Part shown: positions 13,901-28,900 of the stretch, in pieces
Layout of the letters: the number at the start of each line of letters is the position of its first letter
Position numbering within the stretch: position 1 is the first letter of the stretch
From: Tachypleus tridentatus
Taxonomy: Eukaryota > Arthropoda > Merostomata > Xiphosura > Limulidae
Assembly: GCF_004210375.1 (NCBI RefSeq)
Contig: NC_134834.1
Span: forward strand, 40,266,264 to 40,330,263
Direction: 5' to 3'
Length of the DNA stretch: 64,000 nt
The notes under the pieces: generated by a model
The model's database searches: none
The model's input: the letters and a program-made list of their open reading frames with translations, nothing else
What the model was told of the DNA's origin: nothing
Translations under genes and position numbers: made by a program

Positions 13901-16900
13901 TTTTCTCCTCTTGTGTTGAAGTGGCATGACTTAACAAATAAGGCTACATAGGCTGACTATAAACGATAGTACAATGCTGTACTACTAATTCACTGTTCTA
14001 AAAACAATGTGTATATTTACTTCTTGAGTTCATAATAAATAACTACTAATGAGGAATGTAACATTAGGACTAATACAGGTCAGTCACCACATAAATATGC
14101 TGGAATGCTTGTACTTTAAGTAACCCTGATGAATCATCTTCTGTTAATTATTGCTCTGATGATAAAGTATCGTCCAACATCCTCCCATAGTTTGATCAAC
14201 TTTGGATAGAAAGTAGTGTCCAAACTCTTCCTGTAACTGGATTAACTTTCAAAATAATATTCAAAGTTCTTTCATAGTTTCATCAACATGAATCTCTTTC
14301 ATACTTTGATCAGTTTAATAAACTTTGAAGATAAAATAGTGTCCAAACTACTCTCATAGTTTAATGAGCAGCTCAATAATGAAGGGAACATGTAAAAAAC
14401 CTTTGGATAATTGTATTAGCGTATACTGCGGGGTTTATTCAATATTCTGATGCATTAATCCTTAAGAGCTAAACGATCATGCTCACAATGCCTATCAGGC
14501 ATTAAAGAAAAAAAGATTTCCATATTGACTTCAGATGTTTTAATGATAAAACTTGGAAGATCAATAATCAGTTAATGGTTAAACCTCTATTGATGATTTA
14601 CACATAGAATGTTGTCCGTACTATGATATTTACTAAAACAGTCTTCATGCAATCAATGTAACTTTATCTGGATTAGGTACTTATGCAGCTTGTATATGGA
14701 ATATTTCCTGCAACCACACGGTTGAAAAATGTTAGGAGAAATATTTTACCAGATAGATTAACTGTTGACAGTCAAGTGTATAATGAGGTATTTAAAGTTT
14801 ATATATAGTTTTGTTTGCACAACGAAGCTTATCTAGGCCTATATTTCTGACTATTTTTAATGTAGTAAAGTATATTCTGTATCATAAGATGTCAGATACG
14901 TCAAAACTTTTTGTGTATTTATGTTATTCTAGACTGGTTCGATATTTTTATATTGATTATCTGCGTGAGTAAAGACACTTCTGAAACGAGAGTATGGATC
15001 AGAGTACTTACAGTATCCTAGCCAAATAATACAGATGCATATTTTAACAGGACAAGTATTTATTTGTGACTGTACTTTTAACTGAGTAGTACTAGATTTA
15101 TTGCACGAGATATTCTAGAGTCCTCGTAACATTTCTCTTTTAGTCTTTATTAGACGTACTATCTTGTTGGACCAAGAATCTTTACTAACTGTTTTTTGAA
15201 AATTTGTGTAATTGTTCTGTTACTAAGTCTTCCAGTAATGACGTACAATATATTTATATCTCAACGCGAGCTAAATCTACTTAATATCTGTATAGTTTAA
15301 ATACGAACTTTAACGATCAAAGATACTCGGTAAAAGCAGGAATCCTTTTCAGCGTTGTATTTCAAACTGCTCTTAATGTATTAAACTATATTCTCTATCG
15401 TAAGATGCCACACACTTCAAAGAGTTTTGTCATACTAGACTGAACCTATTGTAGTTACTTTCATTCTTATCTTTTGGATATGAACTTAGAAATTAGTAAA
15501 GTTGGATATGAACATACTTAGAAACTAGTAAAGTTGGATATGAACATACTTAGAAACTAGTAAAGTTGGATATGAACATACTTAGAAACTAGTAAAGTTG
15601 GATATGAACATACTTAGAAACTAGTAAAGTTGGATATGAACATACTTAGAAACTAGTAAAGTTGGATATGAACATACTTAGAAACTAGTAAAGATATCGT
15701 GAAGTTTCTGTAATCTCTGTTACGCTTTTACGAAATAATGTTAAACTCGTTAAAATATATACAGGTTTTCATTCAATTTAAATTTATCATTTGTTGAAGG
15801 GAAACGTTGTAGTCCTCAATCTATACTATAGAGGAATTTGTGTACGTGTTTCTATTTGTGACAAACTATCTCCAACTTCCACAATTCTGATCATCATGAA
15901 ACTTCCAGTGATTTTGTGGTAGGCTCCGGAAGAATCCTCGTATAGTTTACTTTGTTTATTTTTACGAGATAGTTCCACATAATTTCCGGTTTTCTTCTAA
16001 GTATTACCTTAGTACCAATATTCTGAACTCTGATAATCATAAATGATCAAGTTTTCTTGGCTATGAACCAAATCTTCAGGATAACTAGAAGTAATGTAAA
16101 ACGGGATGGATACATCTTTCAGTTGTAGCTCAATATTATAGCTCAGATGAAGGCATTGAGGACTTCTTACAAACTTAGCAAGCGTTCATAACCACCCACC
16201 TTTATAATGGTTAAAAATAAACATTAAGAATTCCTCGAAGGCCTTTTTAATCAAACAGGATTTACATAAGTACAATCAACATATGCTAAACAATAAACAA
16301 TAGCTACAATTATGTTAATGTATTAAAATAACTACACAAGAAATCAACATAAAGATGCCAAGGCTCTGTCAAGGCTCTGTATTAAATGAAAATCAAACTG
16401 AAAGCCGAAAACTTTACAAGGCTTGCATATCTTATTTCACATATTTAACAATAATGAAGGGAAACATCTAATATATATCAAAGGTTTTGGCAAGTTTAAA
16501 AATATAATATAGATACGAAATATGATAAAACTTAAACTGTATCGTCTCTTAAAGTATAGACATTAAAACTAACATCATAGAAACACTGTGATAAATCTCT
16601 CATAGTTGATTTAGTATTGAATCTAAAACCAGTTCAAATAGGTTTTGTTGCTGTTCACTCTGTTTTACGGCATGAGACACCGAGAAGTACAAGTTAGGTA
16701 ATACGTAGAAAACAGTTACGTGAAGTAACTAGTCAGTAGAGGTGAATTTCTAATATTAGTAGTAAGTGGAAAACTAAAGAAATAAATACTACGGTGGTGC
16801 GGAGAAGTTTGTCACTAACAGATAAAAATGTTTGGAGCTAATCTAGAAACACAGGGATTCTATATCTCTTGAATATCTAGGACTTTTTGCAAGTATCTGA

Positions 16901-19900
16901 TAAAATCCATCCTTTAAACAAAACACAAGTTTAAAGGTGGTTCTCACAAAGACAGGTTAAAGGTGACATGAATATTCGTTACAGAAACTAAAGTGTTTGT
17001 ATTTCACTGTGTATACGTCTTTTACCAATTGTGTTATAACGACAGTAACATCTTTTTTTATCGAGTATTTTTATAGCATTTACATATTTTTGTCAGCTAA
17101 TAAAAACATTTTCAATTTCAGAATGGATTCTGGTTCGGACTTGGCTGGTGTCTGACATTTTTTATCCCTGCTATAATTATCGCAACAAAACTATCAAAAC
17201 ACTTTCTTCGAATGTCGAAAATCGCTAAATATGAAGGAGGGTAAGAAAATACGTAGTTTCAAATGTTAATCGATGGAGTTTGTTACTGCGTGAGATGACC
17301 TATGTAGAAACAATCTTGGAAACTAGTTAAACACAAATATATTCAGTTTTGTGAATCGTGTATCTACACGTGTTCATGCTTTCTGTATCTTCGTATAGTT
17401 GTATAGAAACTGAATCACTATCTGCCTCTTCTGTACTGCTAAATTTTAGCAGTTATTTGACACTGTGTAGTTTACAACCCAAACCCATGGTTTAAACATG
17501 TTTTGTAATAATACATTAAATGTTGTTTCATCCGTCTGTATTGTACTTCATATGTACAATATGTATGTGAGATCTTACATTATCTTACAGTGTTGTTAGC
17601 ATCTCTTCTAATCCCCATTTCTTCCTACTCTCTCAAACCTCCCCACCTGACAGTTCTGAACTGAAAAACTGTTAGCCACAGTTGTAGTACATCACTTTCA
17701 TGACTGTTCACAACAAGCACATAGTTTTAATGTTAACATTTCTCCATGCATGCAACAATTATAAAAAAAATGATAAAAAACTACATGTATTTTAATGTAC
17801 TAGTAGATTAACCAGGTTAAGTAAAAACAAATCTGTGATTCTGAATAAAAAGATTTATGTCGATCTTATTAAGTTGTAATTTTATTATTCTAACTAAAAA
17901 TAAATATTTTGTTTTCAGAGTCGAAGCTGGGAATGAACCTTATGCTGTTGAACTGTAAGTAAACTCTGTATTTGTTTATGTTGGTTGTGATATTTACTTT
18001 TGTTCATGTTGTTGTTAGGAGGCTGAATGCCTTCAGCGTTATTGCAGATATTGTTAAAACACGATAAAATATAAAGGTTGGAATTTAAAGAAGCTAAAGT
18101 TAGCTTCTGCTATTTCTAATTGAACTTCTGACCATAAAGAAGGCAACCTGTGGGCAGAACCTATCGACGACTCTTGGGTTACTCTTTAACAACGAATAAT
18201 GGGATTAACTATCACATTGTAATACCTCCTGCGGCTATGAAAGCGAGCATTGTAAATGACAGGTTTCTAATCTGCATTCCCTAAATTTCTATTCGAGAGT
18301 TTTACCATTAGCGTTCCTAATGCTATTATTATTATCACTAAGTCTGTTTTAACGATTAAGATGAAGACGTCACACTCTCACAGTTTCTCCGAACATTTTT
18401 ATATTTATATACTATTTCTAATAGGTTAAGGTTATATATATTTAACTTCTCTGTTGTTAATTTTATAACTTGGAATGCGTTTAATCAAAACGTATGGTCT
18501 AACTGCAAGCAAATATTTACTAAATCGAACTAAGAAGAACTGTGCTTATGGGACACTTAATTAATTATTAATTGAATATTAGAAGTATCCTTAATTGTAC
18601 GACTCGCAACTAAAGTTTAATCAAGTTGCACACTCTGACAGTAGATTAAAAATGTTACTTGCATGAAGGTTAATGACCCGGATCTGAAACTACATTATGT
18701 TGAAACAGTTTTTTACCAGAACTAATTAAAGTTCTTAAGATGCCATAGGTAAAAGTGCAGCTCGTTTTTTACTGAATAACATGAGTTGAAATACATTAAG
18801 AATTAAATCTAGAAATGAAGTCGTTGTTTTTTTAAAGAACAAAATTTGAAACGAAATGAAATAGTTTTTGTGGATTGAACGAATCATAAAAGTTAAATTA
18901 TAAACATAAAAGTTAAATTATAAACATAAAAGTTAAATTATATACATAAAAGTTAAATTATAAACATAAAAGTTAAATTATAAACATAAAAGTTAAATTA
19001 TATACATAAAAGTTAAATTATAAACATAAAAGTTAAATTATATACATAAAAGTTAAATTATAAACATAAAAGTTAAATTATAAACATAAAAGTTAAATTA
19101 TATACATAAAAGTTAAATTATAAACATAAAAGTTAAATTATATACATAAAAGTTAAATTATAAACATAAAAGTTAAATTATAAACATAAAAGTTAAATTA
19201 TAAACATAAAAGTTAAATTATATACATAAAAGTTAAATTATATACATAAAAGTTAAATTATATACATAAAAGTTAAATTATATACATAAAAGTTAAATTG
19301 TATACATAAAAGTTAAATTGTATACATAAAAGTTAAATTATCAACATAAAAGTTAAATTATCAACATAAAAGTTAAATTATATACATAAAAGTTACATTA
19401 TAAACATAAAAGTTAAATTATAAACATAAAAGTTAAATTATAAACATAAAAAAGTTAAATTATAAACATAAAAGTTAAATTATATACATAAAAGTTAAAT
19501 TATATATATAAAGTTAAAAGTTAAATTATATAAACATAAAAGTTAAACATAAAAGTTAAATTATATACATAAAAGTTAAATTATAGTTAAACATAAAAGT
19601 TAAATTATAAACATAAAAGTTAAATATATAAAAGTTATATAAAAGTTAAATTATAAACATAAAAGTTAAATTATAAACATAAAAGTTAAATTATAAACAT
19701 AAAAATTAACAACATTATATACATAAAAGTTAAATTATAAACATAAAAGTTAAATTATAAACATAAAAGTTAAATTATAAACATAAAAGTTAAATTATAA
19801 ACATAAAAGTTAAATTATAAACATAAAAGTTAAATTATATAAAAGTTAAATTATAAACATAAAAGTTAAATTATAAACATAAAAGTTAAATTATATACAT

Positions 19901-22900
19901 AAAAGTTAAATTATAAACATAAAAGTTAAATTATAAACATAAAAGTTAAATTATAAACATAAAAGTTAAATTATAAACATAAAAGTTAAATTATAAACAT
20001 AAAAGTTAAATTATAAACATAAAAGTTAAATTATAAACATAAAAGTTAAATTATAAACATAAAAGTTAAATATAACATAAAATATACATAAAAGTTAAAT
20101 TATATACATAAAAGTTAAATTATCAACATAAAAGTTAAATTATAAACATAAAAGTTAAATTATAAACATAAAAGTTAAATTATAAACATAAAAGTTAAAT
20201 TATAAACATAAAAGTTAAATTATATACATAAAAGTTAAATTATATACATAAAAGTTAAATTATATACATAAAAGTTAAATTATAAACATAAAAGTTAAAT
20301 TATAAACATAAAAGTTAAATTATAAACATAAAAGTTAAATTATAAACATAAAAGTTAAATTATAAACATAAAAGTTAAATTATATACATAAAAGTTAAAT
20401 TATAAACATTAAAGTTAAATTATAAACATTAAAGTTAAATTATAAACATAAAAGTTAAATTAAATACATAAAAGTTAAATTATATACATAAAAGTTAAAT
20501 TATATACATAAAAGTTAAATTATATACATGAAAGTTAAATTATACACATGAAAGTTAAATTATACACATGAAAGTTAAATTATACACATGAAAGTTAAAT
20601 TATATACATAAAAGTTAAATTATAAACATAAAAGTTAAATTATGAACATAAAAGTTAAATTATATACATAAAAGTTGAATTATAAACATAAAAGTTAAAT
20701 TATAAACATAAAAGTTAAATTATAAACATAAAAGTTAAATTATATACATAAAAGTTAAATTATATACATAAAAGTTAAATTATATACATAAAAGTTAAAT
20801 TATATACATAAAAGTTAAATTATATACATAAAAGTTAAATTATATACATAAAAGTTAAATTATAAACATGAAAGTTAAATTATATACATGAAAGTTAAAT
20901 TATATACATAAAAGTTAAATTATATACATGAAAGTTAAATTATATACATGAAAGTTAAATTATAAACATAAAAGTTAAATTATAAACATCAAAGTTAAAT
21001 TATAAACATGAAAGTTAAATTATATAGATGAAAGTTAAATTATATACATGAAAGTTAAATTATATACATGAAAGTTAAATTATATACATAAAAGTTAAAT
21101 TATATACATGAAAGTTAAATTATATACATGAAAGTTAAATTATAAACATGAAAGTTAAATTATAAACATGAAAGTTAAATTATAAACATAAAAGTTAAAT
21201 TGTAAAGATAAAAGTTAAATTGTAAACATAAAAGTTAAATTGTAAAGATAAAAGTTAAATTGTAAACATAAAAGTTAAATTGTAAACATAAAAATTAAAT
21301 CAGACACACAATATGAATTTTCAAAAACATGTATTCATCATTTCTAAAAATTGATATTGTTTTGATGGTAATTGTTCTGTACCAATGAAGCTTTCTTAAA
21401 ATGTTAAATTTCTCGTTATGAACTAATATCCTTAAAAACTTATAAATAGCATATAAAACACATAAAACAACATACTAGATTTACTACAAATGTATTTCTC
21501 TTGCCTTTTTTTTCTTAGAGTTGAAGACGAAAAGACTGGCAAAAAGTGGTTGTAAGTATTATCTCAGTGTGTTTATTTTGTGTTTTCGTTAAAGACTGGC
21601 GTACGTGACTATGTTCTATAGTTAACTTAAAAATGCAAGTACTCTATTTAATATGTATCGAATTCAATCGTATTTATAAATTTTATATGTGGTGAAATAT
21701 TCAAAGAAAGTAAATTAAAATGAGGCGCGAATGTTGAAATCCAAACTTTCTCAAGTTTAAATGCACCATTCATTTCTTACAGCCAGTAAGAAGGTAATCA
21801 GTTCCAATAGAAAGATAAAATATTTTGTTATCAATCCAACGCTTACAAACCACGATTAGCGATATTATTACGTGAAATCTTTTGCATTTATTTTTCTTTA
21901 ACCTATTCAACAAGAAACTAATTAAATATGTTATTACTAGAAATCTTGTGTATGTCGTTTTTCTTGTTATCCAGTGGCACAGCGGTATGTCTGTGGACTT
22001 AACCACTAAAAACCGGGTTCTGATACTCATTTTATTATTTAAAACATATATGTTTAATTATCCATATAATCATTCAATAAGATCATGATTAGCCATAAAC
22101 TTAGTACTTGTACCTTTATACAAATAGTTATCTTTAAATACATTCAAGAAGCTTACGATAGGTATTTTTATTACATGAAATCTCATGCGTTTTGTTTTTC
22201 TTTAAACCAAAATGGTGACTAGATACTGTATTACTAGAAATATTATACAGTTTCTTTTCCCTTAATCCATTTGACAAGACCAGGAGTTTATATTTTAATA
22301 TATTAAATCTTATACATTTCAATTTATTTTATATTATTGAACAACATTATTTTTCATTGCACCATTTGATAAAATCATAACCATAAGCTCATGAGTAGAA
22401 ATCTTATTATATGAAAAACTTGTGCATTTCTTTTTTAACCATTCAACGAGATCATGAGTAGAGATTTTACTATTGAAAATTGTACATTTCATTAGTTATA
22501 TCGTGAACTACGGTAGTGATTCATAATAGGGATCCCCCATTTGCTCTTCTTTATTATTATTATTCCACCAGTCTAGAACACAAATTGGCTGAGTTTTACA
22601 ATGTACAATGATCCATTTAGTAATATTACCCAGGTTAGATCTGTCACTGTGGCTGTGTAGGATGGCTATATTATATTTTTTTTAAAAAAAAGTAAAATAA
22701 AGTTTTTAAATAATATAAACAACTCCCTTTAAATCCACCTCTGAGTCAGGTCTGTGGAGAATCAACCCTTATATGATGTATGAGACGATAGAGCAAGAAA
22801 TAAAACTGTAATTTTAATACTCCCATTCATAGAATAGCTGTCTTAAAAAACAGGAAGATTTATTTAAGTATTTTAGACCTATACGTATGAACTTCTACTG

Positions 22901-25900
22901 ATGAAATATTATGTACTTAATGATTGTGTTTTAGTATAGGCATATATATACCCATTGCTTTGCATTATATAGAGATAATATACTTACACAGAAACTACAA
23001 ATACTCACTATAGTCTCTAACAAATCTCTAACTGTAGTTTAAGTTTTTAAATCTTGAATTAATACGATCAAATAGCCAATAGCTACAGTAAATTGTCGTG
23101 AATCGTATAAACTAACCTTCTACAATAGATAACTTGAAATTATGTTGTAAAAGATTCCATCAATTTTGAGGATCGGATCAGTAATCACCTTGATTGTCGA
23201 TCGAAAGTGTCTTTATAACCCACACTGCTTGATTGCGAATGTTATGATACTGCGCATAAAATATCTGTCGTGTAAACAGGAGATGGCGAATCTAAGTGAA
23301 AGCGAAGCGGATATTTTGTAGCTATATTATTTTATCTAGAAAATATTTAGTTTCAAATAAAATATTCAACAGCTGTCTTTTGAAACATATGGTAACATTA
23401 TATTGCTTAGTTCTTTCTATAAATCATTATTACATGTCTTTCAAGGATATTTGTAGCACATTCTGTTGCTTATTTCTACTAACCATTATTGAAGTAGTCT
23501 TTGAAGGATGTGTGTAATACTTTGTGTTGCTTAGTCGTGAAAATAGTTCTTGAAGGCAACATGTAAGAGTTTGTTTCCTACTTCTACAAGTAATTACTAG
23601 AGGTTGTCTTCGAAAATTATGTCTTTTAACACCTTGATTTGCTTGTTTATACCAATGATTATTAATACTTGTTTTTGTAGGGTATTTGTAACACCTTTCG
23701 TTCTTTAGTCCTACAAGTAGTTATTAAAGGTCGTTTTTGAAAGAAATGTGTCGTATTTTGGGTTGATTTATTTTACAAGTGAGTATCAGTGGACGTCTTA
23801 GAAGACTACATTCAACATCTTGCATTGCTTACTTCTACACATGATTATTGGAGTTTGTTTTTGAAAGATATGTATAACACCTTGGGTTCCTTACTTATTC
23901 AGAAAATTATCAGAGGTGATCCTTTAATGATATGTGTAACACCTTCCGTTGCTTAATTATAGAAATCAGTACTAGAGATCGTCTGTAAAGAATACATGTG
24001 ACTGTGTGACACCTTTGGTGGTTTACATCTGCAAACCTTTATTGGAAGTCATCTTTGAAATGTGTCAGTAACAACAAGAGTTTTTATGTTTTATGAATGA
24101 TTATAAGAGTTAATCTTTGAAGTATATGTGTAACACATTGAGTTGATTAGATCAACAAATCAGTATTACAGTTTTTCCTTAAGCATGTGTGTAATACTTT
24201 GGATTGATTACTTCTACAAACATTATTAGAGGTCTTCTTTCAAGGATATATGTGACAATTTGGGTATACAAGATATAAAGACATAATTCAAATATATCTC
24301 TGTTTGTTTGTAGTTAAACGCAAAGCTAGACAATAGGCTATCTGTGCTCTGTCTACGACGGCTATTGAAACTCGGTTTCTAACATTGTAAACCCACAAAC
24401 ATACCACTGTGCAACTGGGATCTCAAAGATATATGTCACACCTTTAGTTGCTTATTTCTACAAGTTATTATAAGAGGTTCTCTTTGAAAGGTATATGTAA
24501 CAACCTAGGTTGGTATATCATATAAATCATTATTAAAGATCACCCACGAAAAATATGTATAGAGCCTTCAGTTCCTTAATTTCACTAATCATGTGTAGCA
24601 CCTTCCGTTCATTAGTTCTAACAATTATTATCAAAACCTTGGATGGCTTGGTTTTACAAACAGTTATTAGAGGACATCTTTTAAGGATAGGTGCATCGTG
24701 TGATCGTTAGAGCGCTCAATGTGTGTGTAATACCTTGGGTTGTTTAGTTTCACGCATAATTATTAGAGGTCATCTTTCAAGGATATGATTAACACTTCGG
24801 GTTTCTTATTTCTATAAATCAGTATTAGAGATCGTCTTTAAAGGATATTTTGAACACCTTGAGTTGTGTACTTCTACAAGTCTATTTGAGTTCACCTTTG
24901 AAGGATATATGTAACACCGTCTGTTTCTTAGTTCTATAAATTTGTACTAAAAGTTCGTCTATGAAGGATATGTGCGACTTTTTCTACTGCTTAGTTTTAC
25001 AGGTCAGTTTTAGAGGTCATTTTGAAGGATATCTGTAATATTTTGAGTCTTTGAATTCTAGAGATCATTATTAGAGGTATTATTGGAAGGATATATGTAA
25101 TATTTTCGGTTTCTGAATTCTAGAGACCATTATTAGAGGTATTATTGGAAGGATATGTGTACATTTTTGGTTTCTGAAATCTAAAAACCATTATTAGAGG
25201 TATCTGGAAAGCGTATGTCTAATATTTTTGAGTTCTGAATTCTAGAGACCTTATATGTAAAAACGGCCTGTTTGGGTTGAGAACATTTTTTATGTAGAGG
25301 AGCGAACAACGTTTCGATCTTCTTCGGTCATCGTCAGGTTCACAAACAATGAAAGAGACCTTTATTAAAGGCCATCTTAGAAAGAAATGTGTAGTATCAT
25401 GGGTTTATTTGTTCAACATATCATTTTAGAGGTCATCTTTTAAGGATGTGTGTAAGATATTGAGTCTTTTTGTTCTACAAATCATTATTAAAGATTTTCT
25501 ATGAAAGGTTTATGTAGTAAATTAGCCTGAAACTTTAAATCTTATAAATGTTTTTCAATATATATTTAGTTTATAATTAAATTTATAGTTATAATGATAC
25601 AATATCTAAAAATAAGTTTGTTTTTGATATCTTTATAAGAAAAGAACGAGCTGTTATTGTGAACTTTAAATTTCTTTTCAAATACAGTTGTATAGTGTTC
25701 AGAAAATATGTTTTTATCCTGCTGTTATATTTATTCTAATGGATTTATGCTATTTCAAAAGATACATTTGAAATCAGGTCCTAAAACCCTTTAAAGATAC
25801 TGTATGACTTTGTAGATTTAAGTGCACAGTTTATACAATAAATTGATATGTTTTTTTTCTCTTTTAGTGCTAAATAATTGTTTGTACTGTACAGTAAAAC

Positions 25901-28900
25901 TACCATATATATCTGTGGTGTGTCTATTTTTCTTTCTGGTGTAGTGTACAAAGAATCTGTGAAGTACATTTAAGAATTGAGATATTAACCCTTGAGCTTG
26001 GGTGCACTGTTTTAATGGCTAAGTAATCTTGTCCTTAGACATTAATTGTTGTGAGAGGTTTGAAATATGTTGTTTTTTTTAGAACTCTTGAAGTGGTTAA
26101 TGCATGCTGTATAATTATGTTTTGTTTTTTTACGATATATGAAATTTGAAATTGACATTACATATTGATATATACGAAAACTTAGTACTGGCAAACTAAA
26201 ATGTTTAAGAAGTTAATTTGAGTTCCTTATTTCGTATCAGTCACCAAAACCGTGTCTACCCTACGTATGATCCAACACAATGGTGAACTTTACCAATATC
26301 AACTTCTGAGAACAACACAAAACATCAGACTATGCATGTCTTGGGACTATCAGTTACTAGGCTGTGCATGTGTTTGGACGACCATTTGCTGGGCTGTGCA
26401 TGTGTTGGAACTCTCATTTAGTGGAATATGTATTAATTATGAGTTAATATTGGAATATAATCGGAAAATATTGGATGTGAAAAATCATTGTGGAATTTAT
26501 AATTTGCTGTTTTCTTCTGCACGATTTTAATACTTGATAAGAAACTATATTGAAGTCTATAATGATACATTCAGTGTTTGAAAAATTATAATTTGTGATG
26601 TTGTGCTCTGAAATTAATTAATGATGTATATTGTGTTAATAGGATTGAGTGTTATTTAATCTAAGTATCCACATTAACGATTCACTAGAATAATATACCA
26701 ACAAACACACGGTTTGACAAAACACGTTTCTGACCTATTATGCTGCATTTCACAAATGTTATGACAGCTTTTGTAACACACTGTCCACTTAAAGAAAACT
26801 TAAACTATCATGAAATAAGTTTTCATATTTGTGAGTTATATATAACTACCATAGAATTTATTAGCATTATAATCGTGAGTGAAACAACCGTAACAACTAC
26901 TGTATCGTTAAAACAAATAAAATACATTTTTAGGTTTAAACTTTATTTAAATTTCACAGTAGTTATTAATTTTATTAATATCACACATAACTAAAGTAGT
27001 TATCACACGAGATGTGCAGTACAGACCAAACATTATCAACTGTGCAAATATAAATAACTAAATTGTTTCCTGTGAAGTGTGGATGTATTTACTGGTTATT
27101 ACTTAAACAGAACTCAAGTACGAAAAGCTGTTTCCTGTAAAGTATAAATACGTATGCTTTATAGAGTATTACTTCTATTCTTAAACAGAACAATTAATAA
27201 CATACGAGAACACTGTCTTCTCTGTAGTATGGATACATGTATTCTAGAAGTTATTACACTCCTTTTTATATAAAATTTATAAAATACTGTGTCTTGTAAG
27301 AAATAAATAGCCATTTTCTAGTGTACAATCTAATAACACGTGTTGATCAAAGTGTTGATTGAACTCTACCTTCCTTGAATTTAGACTTCGAAACTAAACA
27401 GTTTTTCAGAATACTATGTTTATTTATTATATCAAGCTCTAGAGGATATTACTGTCTATATCATACAGAACTTTATCAAATGTATAAAAACAGTTTTTCC
27501 CATAAGGTTTGAATACATCTGCTCTAGAGGTTATTACTATCTTTATTATACACATTATCAAGTGTGCTAGAACACTGTTTTCTACAAAATATGAATACGT
27601 GTGCTGTAAAGGTTATTGCTATCTATATTATACAGAACATTTATAAGTGTGAAGAGAACGCTGTTTTCTATGAGGTGTAAATACACGTATTTAGTGATCA
27701 TTATTGACTTTTTCATACAGAACATTAAGAACTATGTAGTAGCACTGTTTCTTGTGAGGTACGAATGTATGTACTGCACATTTTATTAGTGTACAACATC
27801 ACTGCTTCACTGGCTCTAGAGGTTCTTACTATCTGTGGTATATTACTAACTATACAAGAACACTATTTCCTGTGAAGGTTATTACTGCCTTTCTTACAGA
27901 GCATCTCACCAAGTGTGTAAGAATACTTTTTCCTATTAAGTATAAAACATTTCCCATGTTATACCGAACATTATAAAGATAATGGATAATAGACATTTTT
28001 GTTGCCTCTTTTATACACAGGATTGTCACATGTGCAAGATCATTCTTTTCAATGAGGAATTAATACATCTGGTTATTACTGTTTTACTTGTAGAATATTA
28101 TCAGATGTCGAAGATAACTGTATCCGATGAGGTATGAATACATCATCTCTATACGTTATTACTATATTTCTTATACCAAACAGTATCACGTGTATAAGAA
28201 CACAGTTTCCTGTGAGGTAACAATACTCATTTTGTATAGATTATTAGTACATTTGTTGAATAGAACAGTACGAACTGTGTAAGAACACAACTTTCTGTGA
28301 GGTAATAATACTTATTTCGTATAGATTATTATTACATTTGTTGCATAGAAGAGTACTAAGTGTGTAAGAACACAACTTTCTGTGAGGTAACAAAACTTAC
28401 TTTGTAAAGATTATTAGTACATTTGTTGTGTAGAACAGTATCAAGTATGTAAGAACACAGTTTTCTGTGAGATAACAATGCTTATTTTGTGTAGATTATT
28501 AGTACACTTTTTGCATAGACCAGTACCAAGTATGTAAGAACACAACTTTCTGTAAGGTAACAATACCTATTTTGCGTAGATTATTGGTACATTTGATGCA
28601 TCGAACAGTACCAATTGTGTTAGAATACAACTTTCTGTGAGGTAACAATACTTATTTTGTATAAATTTTTAGTATATTTGTTGCATAAAAAAGTACCGAT
28701 TGTGTAAAAACAAATCTTTCTGTGAGGTAACAATACTCACTTTGTATAGATTATTAGTACGTTTGTTGTGTAGAACAGTACCAATTGTGTAAGAACACAA
28801 CCTTCTGTGAGGTAAGGAAACTTATTTTGTATAGATTACTAGCATATTTGTTGCACAGAACAGTACCAAGTGTGTAAAAACACAACTTTCTGTGACGTAA

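Larger units (their letters stand above)
23370..25530. repeat. Degenerate ~63-bp minisatellite
   Basis: More than 30 diverged units of the type AGGATATGTGTAACACCTTG, GGTTGCTTAGTTCTACAAAT, CATTATTAGAGGTCATCTTT. It is interrupted by a type B SINE near 24305 and by a hammerhead-like mini-element at 25253. Confidence 0.9.

Noticed and set aside
18885..21300. CRISPR-like array
   Set aside because: The 20-bp units are contiguous without unique spacers and lie in a eukaryotic intron; this is a tandem repeat.
26252..26530. 92-codon + strand open frame
   Set aside because: It runs through a small local ~36-bp repeat, has no domain or splice support and no upstream exon context; explained by the repeat.
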